A stretch of DNA of 64,000 bases from Gaiellasilicea sp963829845. GTDB taxonomy: Bacteria > Actinomycetota > Thermoleophilia > Gaiellales > Gaiellaceae. Under the pieces are notes generated by a model. The model did not search any database. It was not told where the DNA came from and saw nothing but the letters and a program-made list of their open reading frames with translations. The stretch is from the NCBI GenBank assembly GCA_963829845.1, contig CAWHKD010000029.1, positions 17,277-81,276 of the forward strand, given 5' to 3'. This document shows positions 22,493 through 31,590 of this stretch, piece by piece; the stretch's first letter is position 1, and every line of letters starts with the position of its first letter. The translations under genes and the position numbers were made by a program.

Positions 22493-23283
22493 CCCAGTTG
22501 CTCCTTTGCCTGGTCGTAGTAGCGGTCCTGCTCGGCAAGCGGCAGCTCGTTCCAACGCTCACCTCGGGCCGCAGCGAGCTGCTCGGCCCGCTCGACCCGC
22601 TCGATGAACCGCCTATTCGTGCCGCGGAGCGCGAGCTCCGGGTCGACGTTGAGCCGCCGCGCGAGGTTGACGATCGTGAAAAGGACGTCGCCGACCTCGT
22701 GCGCGACCTTCGCGTCGGACTCCGTCTCGGGGCTGGGCTCGCCCGTCCGCGCCACCTCGGCTTCGAGCTCGCCAAGCTCCTCTCGCACCTTCGCGAGCGG
22801 CCCCGCGAGATCGGGCCAGTCGAAGCCCGCGGCGACCGCACGCCGCTGCAACTTCCGTGCCTGCAGGAGTGCCGGCAGCGACGCGGGCACGTCGTGGAAG
22901 ATCCCCTGCCGGCCTTCCTGCTCCGACTTGACCTGCTCCCAGCGCTCCCGCACCCGGCCGGCAGTGTCTGCCTCCACGTCGCCGAAGACGTGCGGGTGGC
23001 GGCGGACGAGCTTGGCGTGCACTGCCCGAGCCACCTGTTCGAGGTCGCCGTCGCCCTGCTCCTCCAGCAGCAGGGCGAGGAAGTAGACCTGGAAGAGAAG
23101 GTCGCCGAGCTCGTCGAGCAGCTTGGCCGGCGCTCCGGCCTCGGCCGCGTCGGCGACCTCGTAGGCCTCCTCGACCGTATGCGGGACGATCGTCCGCGCC
23201 GTCTGCTCACGGTCCCAGGGGCAGTCGCGGCGTAGACGCCGGGTCAGCTCCTGCAGCTCTTCGAGCGCCTCGCCGAGAGGCAA
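22489..23283 (-). CDS. mazG: MazG-type nucleoside triphosphate pyrophosphohydrolase
   Basis: A 264-residue protein with two MazG domains. The first has CPWDREQTARTI, the metal motif EEAYEVADA and DELGDLLFQV; the second has EELGELEAEV, HEVGDVLFTI and NRRFIERV. It hydrolyses NTPs to NMP and pyrophosphate, cleaning the nucleotide pool. The start is TTG at 23283, four bases after the stop of the PpiC lipoprotein; no better start exists upstream. It runs into eno with an ATGA overlap. In mycobacteria mazG (Rv1021) also sits between mfd and eno. Confidence 0.93.
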   Translation of the reverse strand: MPLGEALEELQELTRRLRRDCPWDREQTARTIVPHTVEEAYEVADAAEAGAPAKLLDELGDLLFQVYFLALLLEEQGDGDLEQVARAVHAKLVRRHPHVFGDVEADTAGRVRERWEQVKSEQEGRQGIFHDVPASLPALLQARKLQRRAVAAGFDWPDLAGPLAKVREELGELEAEVARTGEPSPETESDAKVAHEVGDVLFTIVNLARRLNVDPELALRGTNRRFIERVERAEQLAAARGERWNELPLAEQDRYYDQAKEQLG

Positions 23284-23287
23284 CCTG

Positions 23288-24289
23288 CTACTTGCTTTCT
23301 GCGGTCGTGCTCTTGGCGTCGGGCGGTGGGGTGAAGCCGGTGGCGTAGGAGACCTTGTCCTCGTAGTCCTTCTTCAGGTCGTCGACCCACTTCGTCATCG
23401 CCTCGTTCTTCTCCGTCTGCTGCAGCTGCTGCTTGATCGAGGCCTGAACGTCCTTCAGCGGCGTCACCTTCGCCGGCTTTGTGTCCGTCAGCGGCTGGAT
23501 GATGTGGTAGCCGAACTCGGTCTTGACCGGCTTCGAGATGTCGTTCTTCTTCAGCAGGAACGCCGTCTGGTCGAACGGGGCCACCGTCTGCCCCTTCGAG
23601 ATCGTCAGTTTCCCCCCGTTCGCCTTCGAGCCCGTGTCCTCTGAGAACTTCTTCGCCAGCGCGGCGAAGTTGGCGCCGTTCTGCAGCTGCGCGTACAGAT
23701 CGTCAGCCTGCTTCTTCGTCTTCACCAGGATGTGCCGCACATCGCGGCTCTGCGGCTGGCTGTACTGCGTCTTGTTCTTCGCGTAGTAGGACGCGATCTC
23801 CTGATCGGTCACCTTCGCATCGCCGGTGACCTTGGCGAAGATCTTCTCGGAGACGATCTGAGCGCGGATGTCGTTGCGTACCTGCGCCGCCGTGATGCCC
23901 TGCTCCTTCAGCTGCTGCTCGAACTTCTTCTGGTCGCCGCCGAAGTACTGCTTCTTGATCTGCTCCACCCTGGCGTCGACCTGCTTGTCGGTCACCTCGA
24001 CGTCGAGATCCTCCGCCTTCTGCTCGAACTGCTCCCGCTGCACCAGGAACTGGACAGCCTGGTTGCGAAGCGTCTGGAACTCCTGCGAACCCGCCGCCGG
24101 AAACTCGCGCTTCTGGTTCTTGTAACTCTTCTTCGCCTGCGCGATCAGCGCGTCGTAATCGCTCTTCGCGATCTCCTGACCATCGACAACAGCCACGGCA
24201 TCGGCCGGCACATCCTCGTCACCACCGCAGCCGGCGAGCCCAATAGCCGCGAGCGCGCAGAGGAGGAGGACGAGACGAGAGATCTTCAT
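23288..24289 (-). CDS. PpiC-type peptidyl-prolyl isomerase lipoprotein (PrsA/SurA-like)
   Basis: A 333-residue lipoprotein. The N terminus (MKISRLVLLLCALAAIGLAGC) is a lipoprotein signal with the lipobox LAGC. A SurA_N-like helical region follows (VAVVDGQEIAKSDYDALI), then a rotamase domain with VRHILVKTKKQADD, SEDTGSKANGGKL and EFGYHIIQ, and a Lys-rich C-terminal helix. It folds secreted proteins outside the membrane. It is unusually Lys/Gln-rich for this genome. It lies between mfd and mazG; M. tuberculosis has the lipoprotein lpqU near this place. Confidence 0.9.
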   Translation of the reverse strand: MKISRLVLLLCALAAIGLAGCGGDEDVPADAVAVVDGQEIAKSDYDALIAQAKKSYKNQKREFPAAGSQEFQTLRNQAVQFLVQREQFEQKAEDLDVEVTDKQVDARVEQIKKQYFGGDQKKFEQQLKEQGITAAQVRNDIRAQIVSEKIFAKVTGDAKVTDQEIASYYAKNKTQYSQPQSRDVRHILVKTKKQADDLYAQLQNGANFAALAKKFSEDTGSKANGGKLTISKGQTVAPFDQTAFLLKKNDISKPVKTEFGYHIIQPLTDTKPAKVTPLKDVQASIKQQLQQTEKNEAMTKWVDDLKKDYEDKVSYATGFTPPPDAKSTTAESK

Positions 24290-24324
24290 GTAAGAAAGCT
24301 CCAGGGTTCGCGTTGTGGGCGGGC

Positions 24325-27300
24325 TCAAGCCGCCTGACGGGCAGTCACGATAGCATCGACAAGTTCGATCGCCCCCTCGAGTTCATCGGTTCTACGCGAA
24401 ACTTCACGTTTTGCTGACGTGTAGACGGCGGTGTCGGACACGTCCCTGAGCGCGCGCAGCTCGGCCGAGCCGAGCACGAGCGGCCCGACAGTCGCCCGTC
24501 CGCCGCGATAGATGAGGTAGTCGGCGCCCAGCCGAGCCAGCTTCAGCTTCGCCTCCTGGATCGCGAACAAGTGCTCGACCGGCTCCGGAACCGGGCCGTA
24601 GCGGTCCTCGAGGGCGGCGTGCAGCTCGCGGAGCTCATCGTCCGACTCGGCGAGCGCGAGCCGGCGGTGGATATCGATCTTGAGTGCCTCAGAGGCGACG
24701 TAGGTCGCGGGCACATAGGCGTCGACCCGCGCGTCGACCCGCACCGGGCGGGTCGCGAGGCGGCGCTGGCCCTGCAGCTCGGCGACGGCCTCGGCAAGCA
24801 TCTCGACGTAGAGCTCGAAGCCGAGCGCCGCGACATGGCCGGACTGCTCGGCACCGAGCAGGTCGCCGGCGCCGCGGATCTCGAGGTCGCGCATCGCGAT
24901 CTGGAAGCCGGCGCCGAGCTCAGTGTGGTCCGCCAGTGTCGAGAGGCGTGCGCGCGCCTCAGGCGAGAGCTCCATCGCGTCCGGATAGAGCAGATAGGCG
25001 TGAGCAGTCACGTCGGAGCGGCCGACCCGGCCGCGGATCTGGTAGAGCTGGCTCAACCCGAGCACGTCGGCGCGCTCGACGATCAGCGTGTTCGCCTGTG
25101 GGATGTCGATGCCCGACTCGATGATCGTGGTCGAGACGAGCACGTCCGCGTCGCCGCGCAGGAACGCGTGCATCTTCTCCTCGAGCTCGCGCTCCCTCAT
25201 CTGCCCGTGCGCGACGATGAAGCGCAGCTTCGGGCAGAGCTGCTGCAGCTTCTCGGCCGCCTCCTCGATCGTCTCGACTCGGTTGTGGAGGTAGAACGCC
25301 TGGCCGCCGCGCTCGATCTCGCGCTCGAGCGCCGTCTTCACGAGCTCCTCGTCGTACTCGCCGACCGTCGTCCGGATCGGGCGCCGGCCTTCGGGGGGCG
25401 TCTCGATGATCGAGATGTCGCGCAGGCCGGACAGCGACATGTGCAGCGTGCGCGGGATCGGTGTGGCGGACAGCGCGAGCACGTCGACCTCGAGCCGCAG
25501 GCTGCGCAGGAGCTCCTTCTGCGCGACGCCGAAGCGCTGCTCCTCGTCGAGGATCACAAGCCCGAGATCCTTCGGGATCACATCCCGACTGAGGACGCGG
25601 TGCGTGCCGACGAGCACCTCGATCTTCCCCTCCGCGAAGTCCTTCAGGATCTGCTTCGTCTCGGCGGGCTTGCGGAAGCGCGAGACCATCTCGACCCGGA
25701 CTGGGAAGTCTCGGTAGCGCGCCTTGAACGTGTTCCAGTGCTGCTCGGCGAGGATCGTGGTCGGGCAGAGGACGAGTGTCTGCTTGCCGTTCACGGCCGC
25801 CGCGAAGGCCGCCCGGACGGCGACCTCGGTCTTGCCGAAGCCGACGTCCCCGCAGACGAGCCGGTCCATCGGCCGCGGCGCCTCCAGATCCTCCTTGACC
25901 GCCTCGATTGCGCGGGCCTGATCCTCGGTCTCGCGGTAGGGGAATTCGGTCTCGAGCCGCTCGAGCCACTCGCTCTCGAGCTCGTACGCGGTGCCCGGCG
26001 CCTGCTGGCGCTGCGCGTAGAGCGCGATCAGCTCGGTCGCGAGCTCCTGAACGCTCTCGCGGGCGCGGGACTTCAGGTTCTGCCACGCCTTGCCGCCAAG
26101 CTTCGAGAGGGCGGGAGCCCCGGCGGCCGCGCCGATGTACTTTGAGATCTTCCCGAGCTGCTCGTGCGGGACGTAAAGGCGGTCCTCGCCCCGGAACGCG
26201 AGGAAGAGGTAGTCGCGGGTGACGCCGGCGACCTCCTTCGTCTCGAAGCCCAGCAGCTTCCCGACCCCGTGATCCTCGTGGACGATGAAGTCGCCGCTGC
26301 GCAGGTCGGCGAAGGAGGCGAGCGCCCGGCCGAGGCGCTTGTCGGCACGCGGCGGGCGCTTGCGAAAGACCTGCGTGTCGGGCAGGAGGACGAGCCCGAG
26401 CTCGCGCCAGACGAAGCCTCGGCGAGCTGAGGCGACCGCGAACAGCAGCTCCGGCTGCTCCGGGAGGTCCTGGCCGGCGTCGAGGATGCGCGCGTCGGCC
26501 CGCTTCAGCAGGTTGTCGGTGCGAAGCGCCTCGCCCGCGTGCGGGAAGGCGACGACCACGCGGTTGCCGCCGTTGACGAAGCCGTTCAGCTCGTTCTCGG
26601 CCTCGGCGAGGCCCCGGGCCGCGATTGCCGGCCGCTGCGCCTCGAACGTGAACGGCTGCGCCTGCGGGAACGGATCGAGCTCGGACGCTCCCCTGAGAGA
26701 GATTTCCGCGAGTCCCTCCTCCGTCCAGACGCGCCGCACCTCGTCGGGCTGCCAGACGAAGTTCGGCACCCGTTCGAGCACCGGCACGAGGTCGTCCGGA
26801 ACCTCGGGCAGCGGCGGCTGCTCGTCGTCCGGGAGCACGGGCTCCGAGAGGTCGGCCCGCCGCTCGGAGGCGGGATAGACGACGGCGTCGTCGACCGGGT
26901 GCAGCGCGCGCTGCGTGAAGGGAGAGAACGCCCGCACCTGCTCGACCTCGTCGCCGTAGAGCTCGACGCGCAGCGGTTCGCGGCCGGTGGTCGGGAAGAC
27001 GTCGACGAGGCCGCCGCGAACGGCGAACTGGCCGCGCTCCTCGGCACGCTCGACCCGCTCGTACCCTGCGAGCGCCAGGTGCTCGGCGAGGCCGTCGAGG
27101 CCGGGCTCACTGCCGACCTCGAGGCGGAGCGGCTCCGGCCGCGCCGCCAACGGCGGCACTCCCTCGGCGAGCGCGATCGCCGAGGCGGCGACCAGACCGC
27201 CGCCCGCCAGCACATCCAGGGCGCGGGCGCGCTCGCCGACGAGATGCGGCGGCGGCTCGAGGCCGGAGCCCCAGCGGACGCCGCGCCCGGGCAGGAGCGC

Positions 27301-27534
27301 GACGTTCTCGGCACCGATGAACCAGCCCGCCGCCTCGGCGACGTCGCGCGCGTCGGCATCCTCCGGGAGCAGCACGACGAGCCCGCGCTCCAGCTGCTCG
27401 TGCAGCGTCGCGAGCAGCAGCGGCAGTACGGGCTCCGAGACGCGCGCACGGGACGGCAGCGCAGCGGCAAACGCCTGCAGGCGCTCCAGCGCGAGCAGCT
27501 CCCTGACGAACGAGTGCAGTACCGGACGGTCCAT
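24325..27534 (-). CDS. mfd: Transcription-repair coupling factor
   Basis: A 1069-residue Mfd. From the N terminus: UvrB-like module (about 1-320), the RNA-polymerase interaction domain (DFIVHEDHGVGKLLGFETK near 420), the RecG-like translocase with Walker A CGDVGFGKTE, the DEEQ box LDEEQRFGVAQ, and the helicase motif QIRGRVGRSD, then the TRCF C-terminal domain. It displaces stalled RNA polymerase and recruits UvrA. The ATG at 27534 (MDRPVLHSFVREL) was chosen; longer frames read through a palindrome. The position beside mazG and eno matches mycobacteria. Confidence 0.96.
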   Translation of the reverse strand: MDRPVLHSFVRELLALERLQAFAAALPSRARVSEPVLPLLLATLHEQLERGLVVLLPEDADARDVAEAAGWFIGAENVALLPGRGVRWGSGLEPPPHLVGERARALDVLAGGGLVAASAIALAEGVPPLAARPEPLRLEVGSEPGLDGLAEHLALAGYERVERAEERGQFAVRGGLVDVFPTTGREPLRVELYGDEVEQVRAFSPFTQRALHPVDDAVVYPASERRADLSEPVLPDDEQPPLPEVPDDLVPVLERVPNFVWQPDEVRRVWTEEGLAEISLRGASELDPFPQAQPFTFEAQRPAIAARGLAEAENELNGFVNGGNRVVVAFPHAGEALRTDNLLKRADARILDAGQDLPEQPELLFAVASARRGFVWRELGLVLLPDTQVFRKRPPRADKRLGRALASFADLRSGDFIVHEDHGVGKLLGFETKEVAGVTRDYLFLAFRGEDRLYVPHEQLGKISKYIGAAAGAPALSKLGGKAWQNLKSRARESVQELATELIALYAQRQQAPGTAYELESEWLERLETEFPYRETEDQARAIEAVKEDLEAPRPMDRLVCGDVGFGKTEVAVRAAFAAAVNGKQTLVLCPTTILAEQHWNTFKARYRDFPVRVEMVSRFRKPAETKQILKDFAEGKIEVLVGTHRVLSRDVIPKDLGLVILDEEQRFGVAQKELLRSLRLEVDVLALSATPIPRTLHMSLSGLRDISIIETPPEGRRPIRTTVGEYDEELVKTALEREIERGGQAFYLHNRVETIEEAAEKLQQLCPKLRFIVAHGQMRERELEEKMHAFLRGDADVLVSTTIIESGIDIPQANTLIVERADVLGLSQLYQIRGRVGRSDVTAHAYLLYPDAMELSPEARARLSTLADHTELGAGFQIAMRDLEIRGAGDLLGAEQSGHVAALGFELYVEMLAEAVAELQGQRRLATRPVRVDARVDAYVPATYVASEALKIDIHRRLALAESDDELRELHAALEDRYGPVPEPVEHLFAIQEAKLKLARLGADYLIYRGGRATVGPLVLGSAELRALRDVSDTAVYTSAKREVSRRTDELEGAIELVDAIVTARQAA

Positions 27535-27541
27535 GACGACA

Positions 27542-27562
27542 GGCGGAAACCGGGTTTCCGCC
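27542..27562. terminator. Palindrome between the ABC operon and mfd
   Basis: Arms GGCGGAAACC and GGTTTCCGCC around a single centre base, between the stop of the first ABC gene and the mfd ATG, eight bases before it. Probably a terminator; it resembles the GGGGGAAACC stems elsewhere in the window. Confidence 0.5.
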
Positions 27563-27571
27563 ACCGCCATC

Positions 27572-29329
27572 CTAGTCGGCACGGGCCGGGCCGCCGCCGT
27601 GCCACGACTGCCAGAGGGAGGCGTACGAGCCCTCGTGCGCGACGAGCTCGTCGTGGGTTCCCAGCTCGGTCAGCCTGCCGTCCTCGACGACCGCGACGCG
27701 GTCGGCGTCGTGCGCCGTCTGAAGCCGGTGCGCGATTGCGACGACGGTCCGCCCCTCGAGCACGGCTGCGAGCGACTGCTCGAGGTGGCGCGCGGCGCGC
27801 GGGTCGAGCAGCGAGGTCGCCTCGTCGAGGACGAGCGTGTGCGGGTCGGCGAGCACGAGCCGCGCGAGCGCGACCTGCTGTTGCTGCGGCGGCGACAGCG
27901 GGTGGCCACCGGCGCCGACGACGGTCTCGAGCCCGAGCGGCAGCGCCTCGAGCCACGGCCCCGCGTCGACCGCCTCGAGCGCCGCCCGAAGCTCCTGGTC
28001 GCTCGATTCGACCCGCGCGAGCCGCAGGTTGTCCGCGAGCGTCCCGACGAAGACGTGCTGCTCCTGCGTGACGAGCGCCACCTCCCGCCGTAGGGTCTCG
28101 AGCTCCAAATCCACGAGCCGGACGTCGCCGACATCGACGCGGCCGGTGCGCGGCGGATGGATCCCGGCCAGAAGCCGACCAAGCGTCGACTTGCCGGCGC
28201 CGGAAGGCCCGACGACCGCGATCCGCTCGCCGGGCTCGAGATCGAGGTCGAGGCCGTGGAGCACGTCGCGGTTCTGAACGTAGGCGTAGCGGACGTCCGA
28301 GGCGCGCAGCCGCTCGTGCCCAGGCTCCTCGCCGGTTGCCTGGCGGTCGTCGGGAACCCTGGTGACGCCGACGAGGCGGGCGAACGACGTCGCACCGACC
28401 TGGATCTCGTCGAGCCACGAGATCAGCCGGTCGACGGGATCGGCCAGCTGCTGCACATAGAGAACGACTGTCGTCACCTCGCCGATCGAGGCGTGCCCGG
28501 CGGAGACGAGCCAGCCGCCCCACACGAGTGCCACCGCAACAGGCAGCACATAGGCGATCTCGATGGTCGGAAACAGGACACTGCGGAGAAACAGCGTCCG
28601 GCGCTCGGCCCGGTAAGCGTCGGCAAGGTCGGTGTCGATCTTCCTGACGCGGCGCCGGCCGAGCCCGAGCGCATCCACGGTGCGGCCGCCGTCGACCGTT
28701 TCCCCCACGGTGCCCGTCATCGTGGCGTACGCCGCCCGCTCCCAGAGGTACCCCGCCGGTGCGCGGCGCAGGTACCAGCGCGTCCCGATCAGGATCGCCG
28801 GCAGCCCGACCACACAGGACAGTGCCAAGACCGGGCTGACGACGACGGCCGCGACGACCGTCAGCAGGATGGTGACTGCGGAGATCAGCGTCTCGGGGAT
28901 CGCGAAGCGCACCGTGCGCGCGAGCGTGTCGACGTCGGCTGTCGTGCGGGAGACGAGATCGCCTGTGCCCGCCCGCTCGACGACGGAGAGCGGCAGCGCG
29001 AGCACCTGGCGCATGAAGTCCTCGCGCAGATGCGCGAACACCCGCTCCGAGAGCACGAACGACGAGCGGCGCGCAAACCAGGTCAGCATCGTCTGCGCGA
29101 CGACGGATACGACGAGAATTGCGATCAGACGGTCGACGTACGCGGCCGTCGTGCCCTCCTCCACCGCCTCGACCAGCTCGCCGAGCAGGAACGGACCGAC
29201 GAGGCCGGCGACGGCTGCGAGCGCGTTCAGAACGAGCACGACCGCCAGCGGCCGGCGATACAGGCGCAGCAGGACGGCCGCGTCGCCGCGCACCTCCGGC
29301 CCTTCCGCGATCGGCAACCGCTCATTCAC
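27572..29329 (-). CDS. ABC exporter half-transporter, NBD with degenerate signature
   Basis: A 585-residue half-transporter: six transmembrane helices (about 20-310) followed by a nucleotide-binding domain. Walker A GPSGAGKST and Walker B LVLDEATS are intact, but the signature LSGGQ is replaced by LSPPQQQQ. This complements the next gene, which has an intact signature and broken Walker motifs, so one composite ATP site would be fully canonical and the other fully degenerate, as in heterodimeric multidrug-type exporters. The GTG start overlaps the partner's stop as GTGA. Substrate is unknown. Confidence 0.92.
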   Translation of the reverse strand: MNERLPIAEGPEVRGDAAVLLRLYRRPLAVVLVLNALAAVAGLVGPFLLGELVEAVEEGTTAAYVDRLIAILVVSVVAQTMLTWFARRSSFVLSERVFAHLREDFMRQVLALPLSVVERAGTGDLVSRTTADVDTLARTVRFAIPETLISAVTILLTVVAAVVVSPVLALSCVVGLPAILIGTRWYLRRAPAGYLWERAAYATMTGTVGETVDGGRTVDALGLGRRRVRKIDTDLADAYRAERRTLFLRSVLFPTIEIAYVLPVAVALVWGGWLVSAGHASIGEVTTVVLYVQQLADPVDRLISWLDEIQVGATSFARLVGVTRVPDDRQATGEEPGHERLRASDVRYAYVQNRDVLHGLDLDLEPGERIAVVGPSGAGKSTLGRLLAGIHPPRTGRVDVGDVRLVDLELETLRREVALVTQEQHVFVGTLADNLRLARVESSDQELRAALEAVDAGPWLEALPLGLETVVGAGGHPLSPPQQQQVALARLVLADPHTLVLDEATSLLDPRAARHLEQSLAAVLEGRTVVAIAHRLQTAHDADRVAVVEDGRLTELGTHDELVAHEGSYASLWQSWHGGGPARAD

Positions 29330-31035
29330 GCGGCGTCCTCACGAGTGACCGCGAACCGATAGACGGGGTTCGACCTCAGAAGCTCACGATGCGTGCCCAC
29401 GGCCGCGACGTGACCGTCCGCGATGAAAACGACACGGTCGGCCTGGTCCAGGACGAGCGGGCTTGCGGTCATGACGACTGTCGTCCGCCCACGACGCTCC
29501 TCGTGCAGGCGGCGCGCGATTCGTGCCTCGGTGTGCGCGTCGACAGCGCTCGTAGGCTCGACGAGGACAAGGATCTCGGCGTCCGCGAGGAGGGCGCGGG
29601 CGAGGACGAGGCGCTGCCGCTGGCCGCCCGAGAACGAGCGCCCGCGCTCCTCCATGTGGCCGTCGAGCCCGTCCGGCAGCGAGTCGAGGACGTCCTCGGC
29701 GTTCGCGACCGCGATCGCCGCGACCAGCTGCTCGTCCGACGCGCGACCCCACGGGTCGAGCTCCTCGCGCAGCGGGCCGGAGAAGAGCAGCGGATCCGTC
29801 TCGCTGACGACGACGCGCCGCCTCAGCTCCGTCAGCGGTAGCGTCGAGACCGGCACGCCGCCGAGCGTGACGACGCCGTCGTCGACGAAGCGGCCGAGCC
29901 GGTCCGCGATGCGGGCGCCCTCGTCGGCGCCGGGCGTGAAGACGCACGTGAGCAGGCCGGGTTCGACGACGAGGCCAGTCCGCTCGTCGGCCAGCAGCGC
30001 CCCCGGCGCCGGCTCGGCCACGGGCGCCGCGGGCGTGCCGACCGACGGCTCGATCCGGAGGATGGCGAGCATCCGCTGCGCGCCGACCAACGCGCGGGTG
30101 ACCTTGTCGACCGCCTCGGCCGCGACGCGCAACGGGATCACGAGGAAGGCGGCGTAGCCGTAGAAGGCGACGAGCTCCCCGGGGCTGATCTCACCCTCGA
30201 TCGCAAGCCGCGCGCCGAGCCACGTGACGACCACGATGAAGACGCCCGGCAGGAGCACCTGTGCCGAGTCGAGCGTCGACTGTGGCAGGGCCACCAGGAC
30301 GCCGGCGCGGCGGACTTCCTCCGAGCGGCGCCTGTACCGGTCGAGGAAGACGCGCTCTCCGCCGATGCCGCGCAGCACCCGCAGGCCGGCGACCGTGTCG
30401 GCCCCGACCGCCGTCAGGCGGCCCACCTGCTCGCGCTGCTCGCGCTGCCGCGCCTGGAGCGGCCGGATCACCGTCGAGAGACTCGCAACGAGGATCGGGA
30501 CCCCGACAAGGACGACGACGCCGAGCACCGTCGACGTGGACAGCAGCACCGCAGCGACGACGAAGTACGAGGCGATCGCACCCGCGAGCCGCGCGGTGAT
30601 GTCGAACGCGCCGCCCGCCCGGAGCGCATCGTTCGAAACGGTCGCGACGATCTCGCCTGTCGTCAGGCGCGTTCGGATCGCGGGGCCGGTCAGGGCGGTG
30701 TGATGCGCGACGACCTGGATCATCCGGTAGCTCGCCTGCAGCCAGTTGCTGACCGCGACGCGGTGGCGAAGCGTGCCGGCGACCGCCTGGACGACGCCGA
30801 GCCCGAACAGCACGGCCGCCCAGGCGAGCAGGGCCTCCGTGTCACCGGTCGCGACTCCCTCGTCGATCGCGCGGCCGAGGACCCACGGCAGGAGCGCCTG
30901 CGCGAGCATCCAGACGATCCCGAAGGTCATCCCGAGCAGGAGGGTGCCGATCTGCCGACGGCCGATCCAGATCAGGAAGCGGGTCGGCGAGCGCGTGCCC
31001 GGAGTGCCGGGGTCGGCGAAGGGAAGCTGCTTCAT
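29326..31035 (-). CDS. ABC exporter half-transporter, degenerate ATP-binding site
   Basis: A 569-residue half-transporter with a six-helix membrane domain and an NBD that has lost catalytic features. The Walker A place reads TPGADEGAR, lacking the Lys, and Walker B reads ILVLVEPTS with the Asp replaced by Val, while the signature FSGGQRQRL is intact. It can therefore supply only the signature half of an active site to the neighbouring half-transporter. It is upstream in the operon, overlapping its partner by GTGA. The ATG (MKQLPFADPG) is divergent from greA. Confidence 0.92.
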   Translation of the reverse strand: MKQLPFADPGTPGTRSPTRFLIWIGRRQIGTLLLGMTFGIVWMLAQALLPWVLGRAIDEGVATGDTEALLAWAAVLFGLGVVQAVAGTLRHRVAVSNWLQASYRMIQVVAHHTALTGPAIRTRLTTGEIVATVSNDALRAGGAFDITARLAGAIASYFVVAAVLLSTSTVLGVVVLVGVPILVASLSTVIRPLQARQREQREQVGRLTAVGADTVAGLRVLRGIGGERVFLDRYRRRSEEVRRAGVLVALPQSTLDSAQVLLPGVFIVVVTWLGARLAIEGEISPGELVAFYGYAAFLVIPLRVAAEAVDKVTRALVGAQRMLAILRIEPSVGTPAAPVAEPAPGALLADERTGLVVEPGLLTCVFTPGADEGARIADRLGRFVDDGVVTLGGVPVSTLPLTELRRRVVVSETDPLLFSGPLREELDPWGRASDEQLVAAIAVANAEDVLDSLPDGLDGHMEERGRSFSGGQRQRLVLARALLADAEILVLVEPTSAVDAHTEARIARRLHEERRGRTTVVMTASPLVLDQADRVVFIADGHVAAVGTHRELLRSNPVYRFAVTREDAA

Positions 31036-31073
31036 CGGCGCGCCAGTGTATGCGGCGATCCGGAGAAATCGGC

Positions 31074-31079
31074 CATGAT
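31074..31079 (+). promoter_or_regulatory. Possible -10 box of greA
   Basis: CATGAT, six bases before the GTG at 31086; supports a leaderless greA message beginning with GTG. Confidence 0.3.
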
Positions 31080-31085
31080 GAGCCC

Positions 31086-31541
31086 GTGGGCGACCGGAAC
31101 CCGGAGTCGATGACCGCGACGCAGCGCGACGCGCTTGCGACGGAGCTCGCCGAGCTCGAGGGGCCGAAGCGGGCGGAGCTGGTCGAGGCGATCGCCACCG
31201 CACGCGGCTTCGGCGACCTGTCCGAGAACTTTGCCTACCACGACGCGAAGAACGAGCAGGGCCTGCTCGAGCGGCGGATCGCGATCCTGCGGCACCGCGT
31301 CGAGAACGCCGTCATCGTCGAGCGTGCCGAGGACGGCGTCGTCGGCGTCGGCTCGGTCGTGGAGGTGGAGGACGAGAGCGGCGGGCGCTTCGAGGTCGAG
31401 ATCTCGAGCGTCGCCGGCGGCGTCTCGACCGACTCGCCGCTCGGCGCCGCCCTCGTCGGCGCCAAGGTCGGCGACGCGGTCGAGGTCCAGGCGCCGAAGG
31501 GCTCCTGGACGGCTCGCGTGATCGCCGTCCGCTCCGCCTAG
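31086..31541 (+). CDS. greA: Transcription elongation factor GreA
   Basis: A 151-residue GreA. The N-terminal coiled coil includes GFGDLSENFAYHDAKNEQGLLE with the acidic tip (D, E) that enters the RNA polymerase secondary channel to stimulate transcript cleavage; the C-terminal FKBP-like domain has VVEVEDESGGRFEVEI and SPLGAALVGAKVGDAVEV. GTG at 31086 is used; ATG at 31110 is an alternative that loses eight residues. It is divergent from the ABC genes and convergent with pth; its stop codon lies in a long stem shared with the pth stop. Confidence 0.9.
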   Translation: MGDRNPESMTATQRDALATELAELEGPKRAELVEAIATARGFGDLSENFAYHDAKNEQGLLERRIAILRHRVENAVIVERAEDGVVGVGSVVEVEDESGGRFEVEISSVAGGVSTDSPLGAALVGAKVGDAVEVQAPKGSWTARVIAVRSA

Positions 31542-31590
31542 GAGGGTTTGGCGAAATGGCGGGCTGAGCCATTCCGCCAAAGCCTCCTAG
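31538..31590. terminator. Bidirectional hairpin carrying the stops of greA and pth
   Basis: Arms CTAGGAGGGTTTGGCG and CGCCAAAGCCTCCTAG (one mismatch) continue inward to AATGGC and GCCATT, giving about 23 paired positions with two mismatches. Both TAG stops are inside the arms. The outer arm repeats that of the pyk terminator. Confidence 0.68.

Noticed and set aside
20675..22519. 614-codon plus-strand open frame across the eno array and eno
   Set aside because: It is antisense to eno. Its openness across the cassettes reflects repeats and base composition, with no protein family signal.
24571..26145. Long plus-strand open frame opposite mfd
   Set aside because: Arg/Leu/Asp-rich shadow of the mfd coding sequence without domain motifs; mfd motifs are unambiguous on the minus strand.
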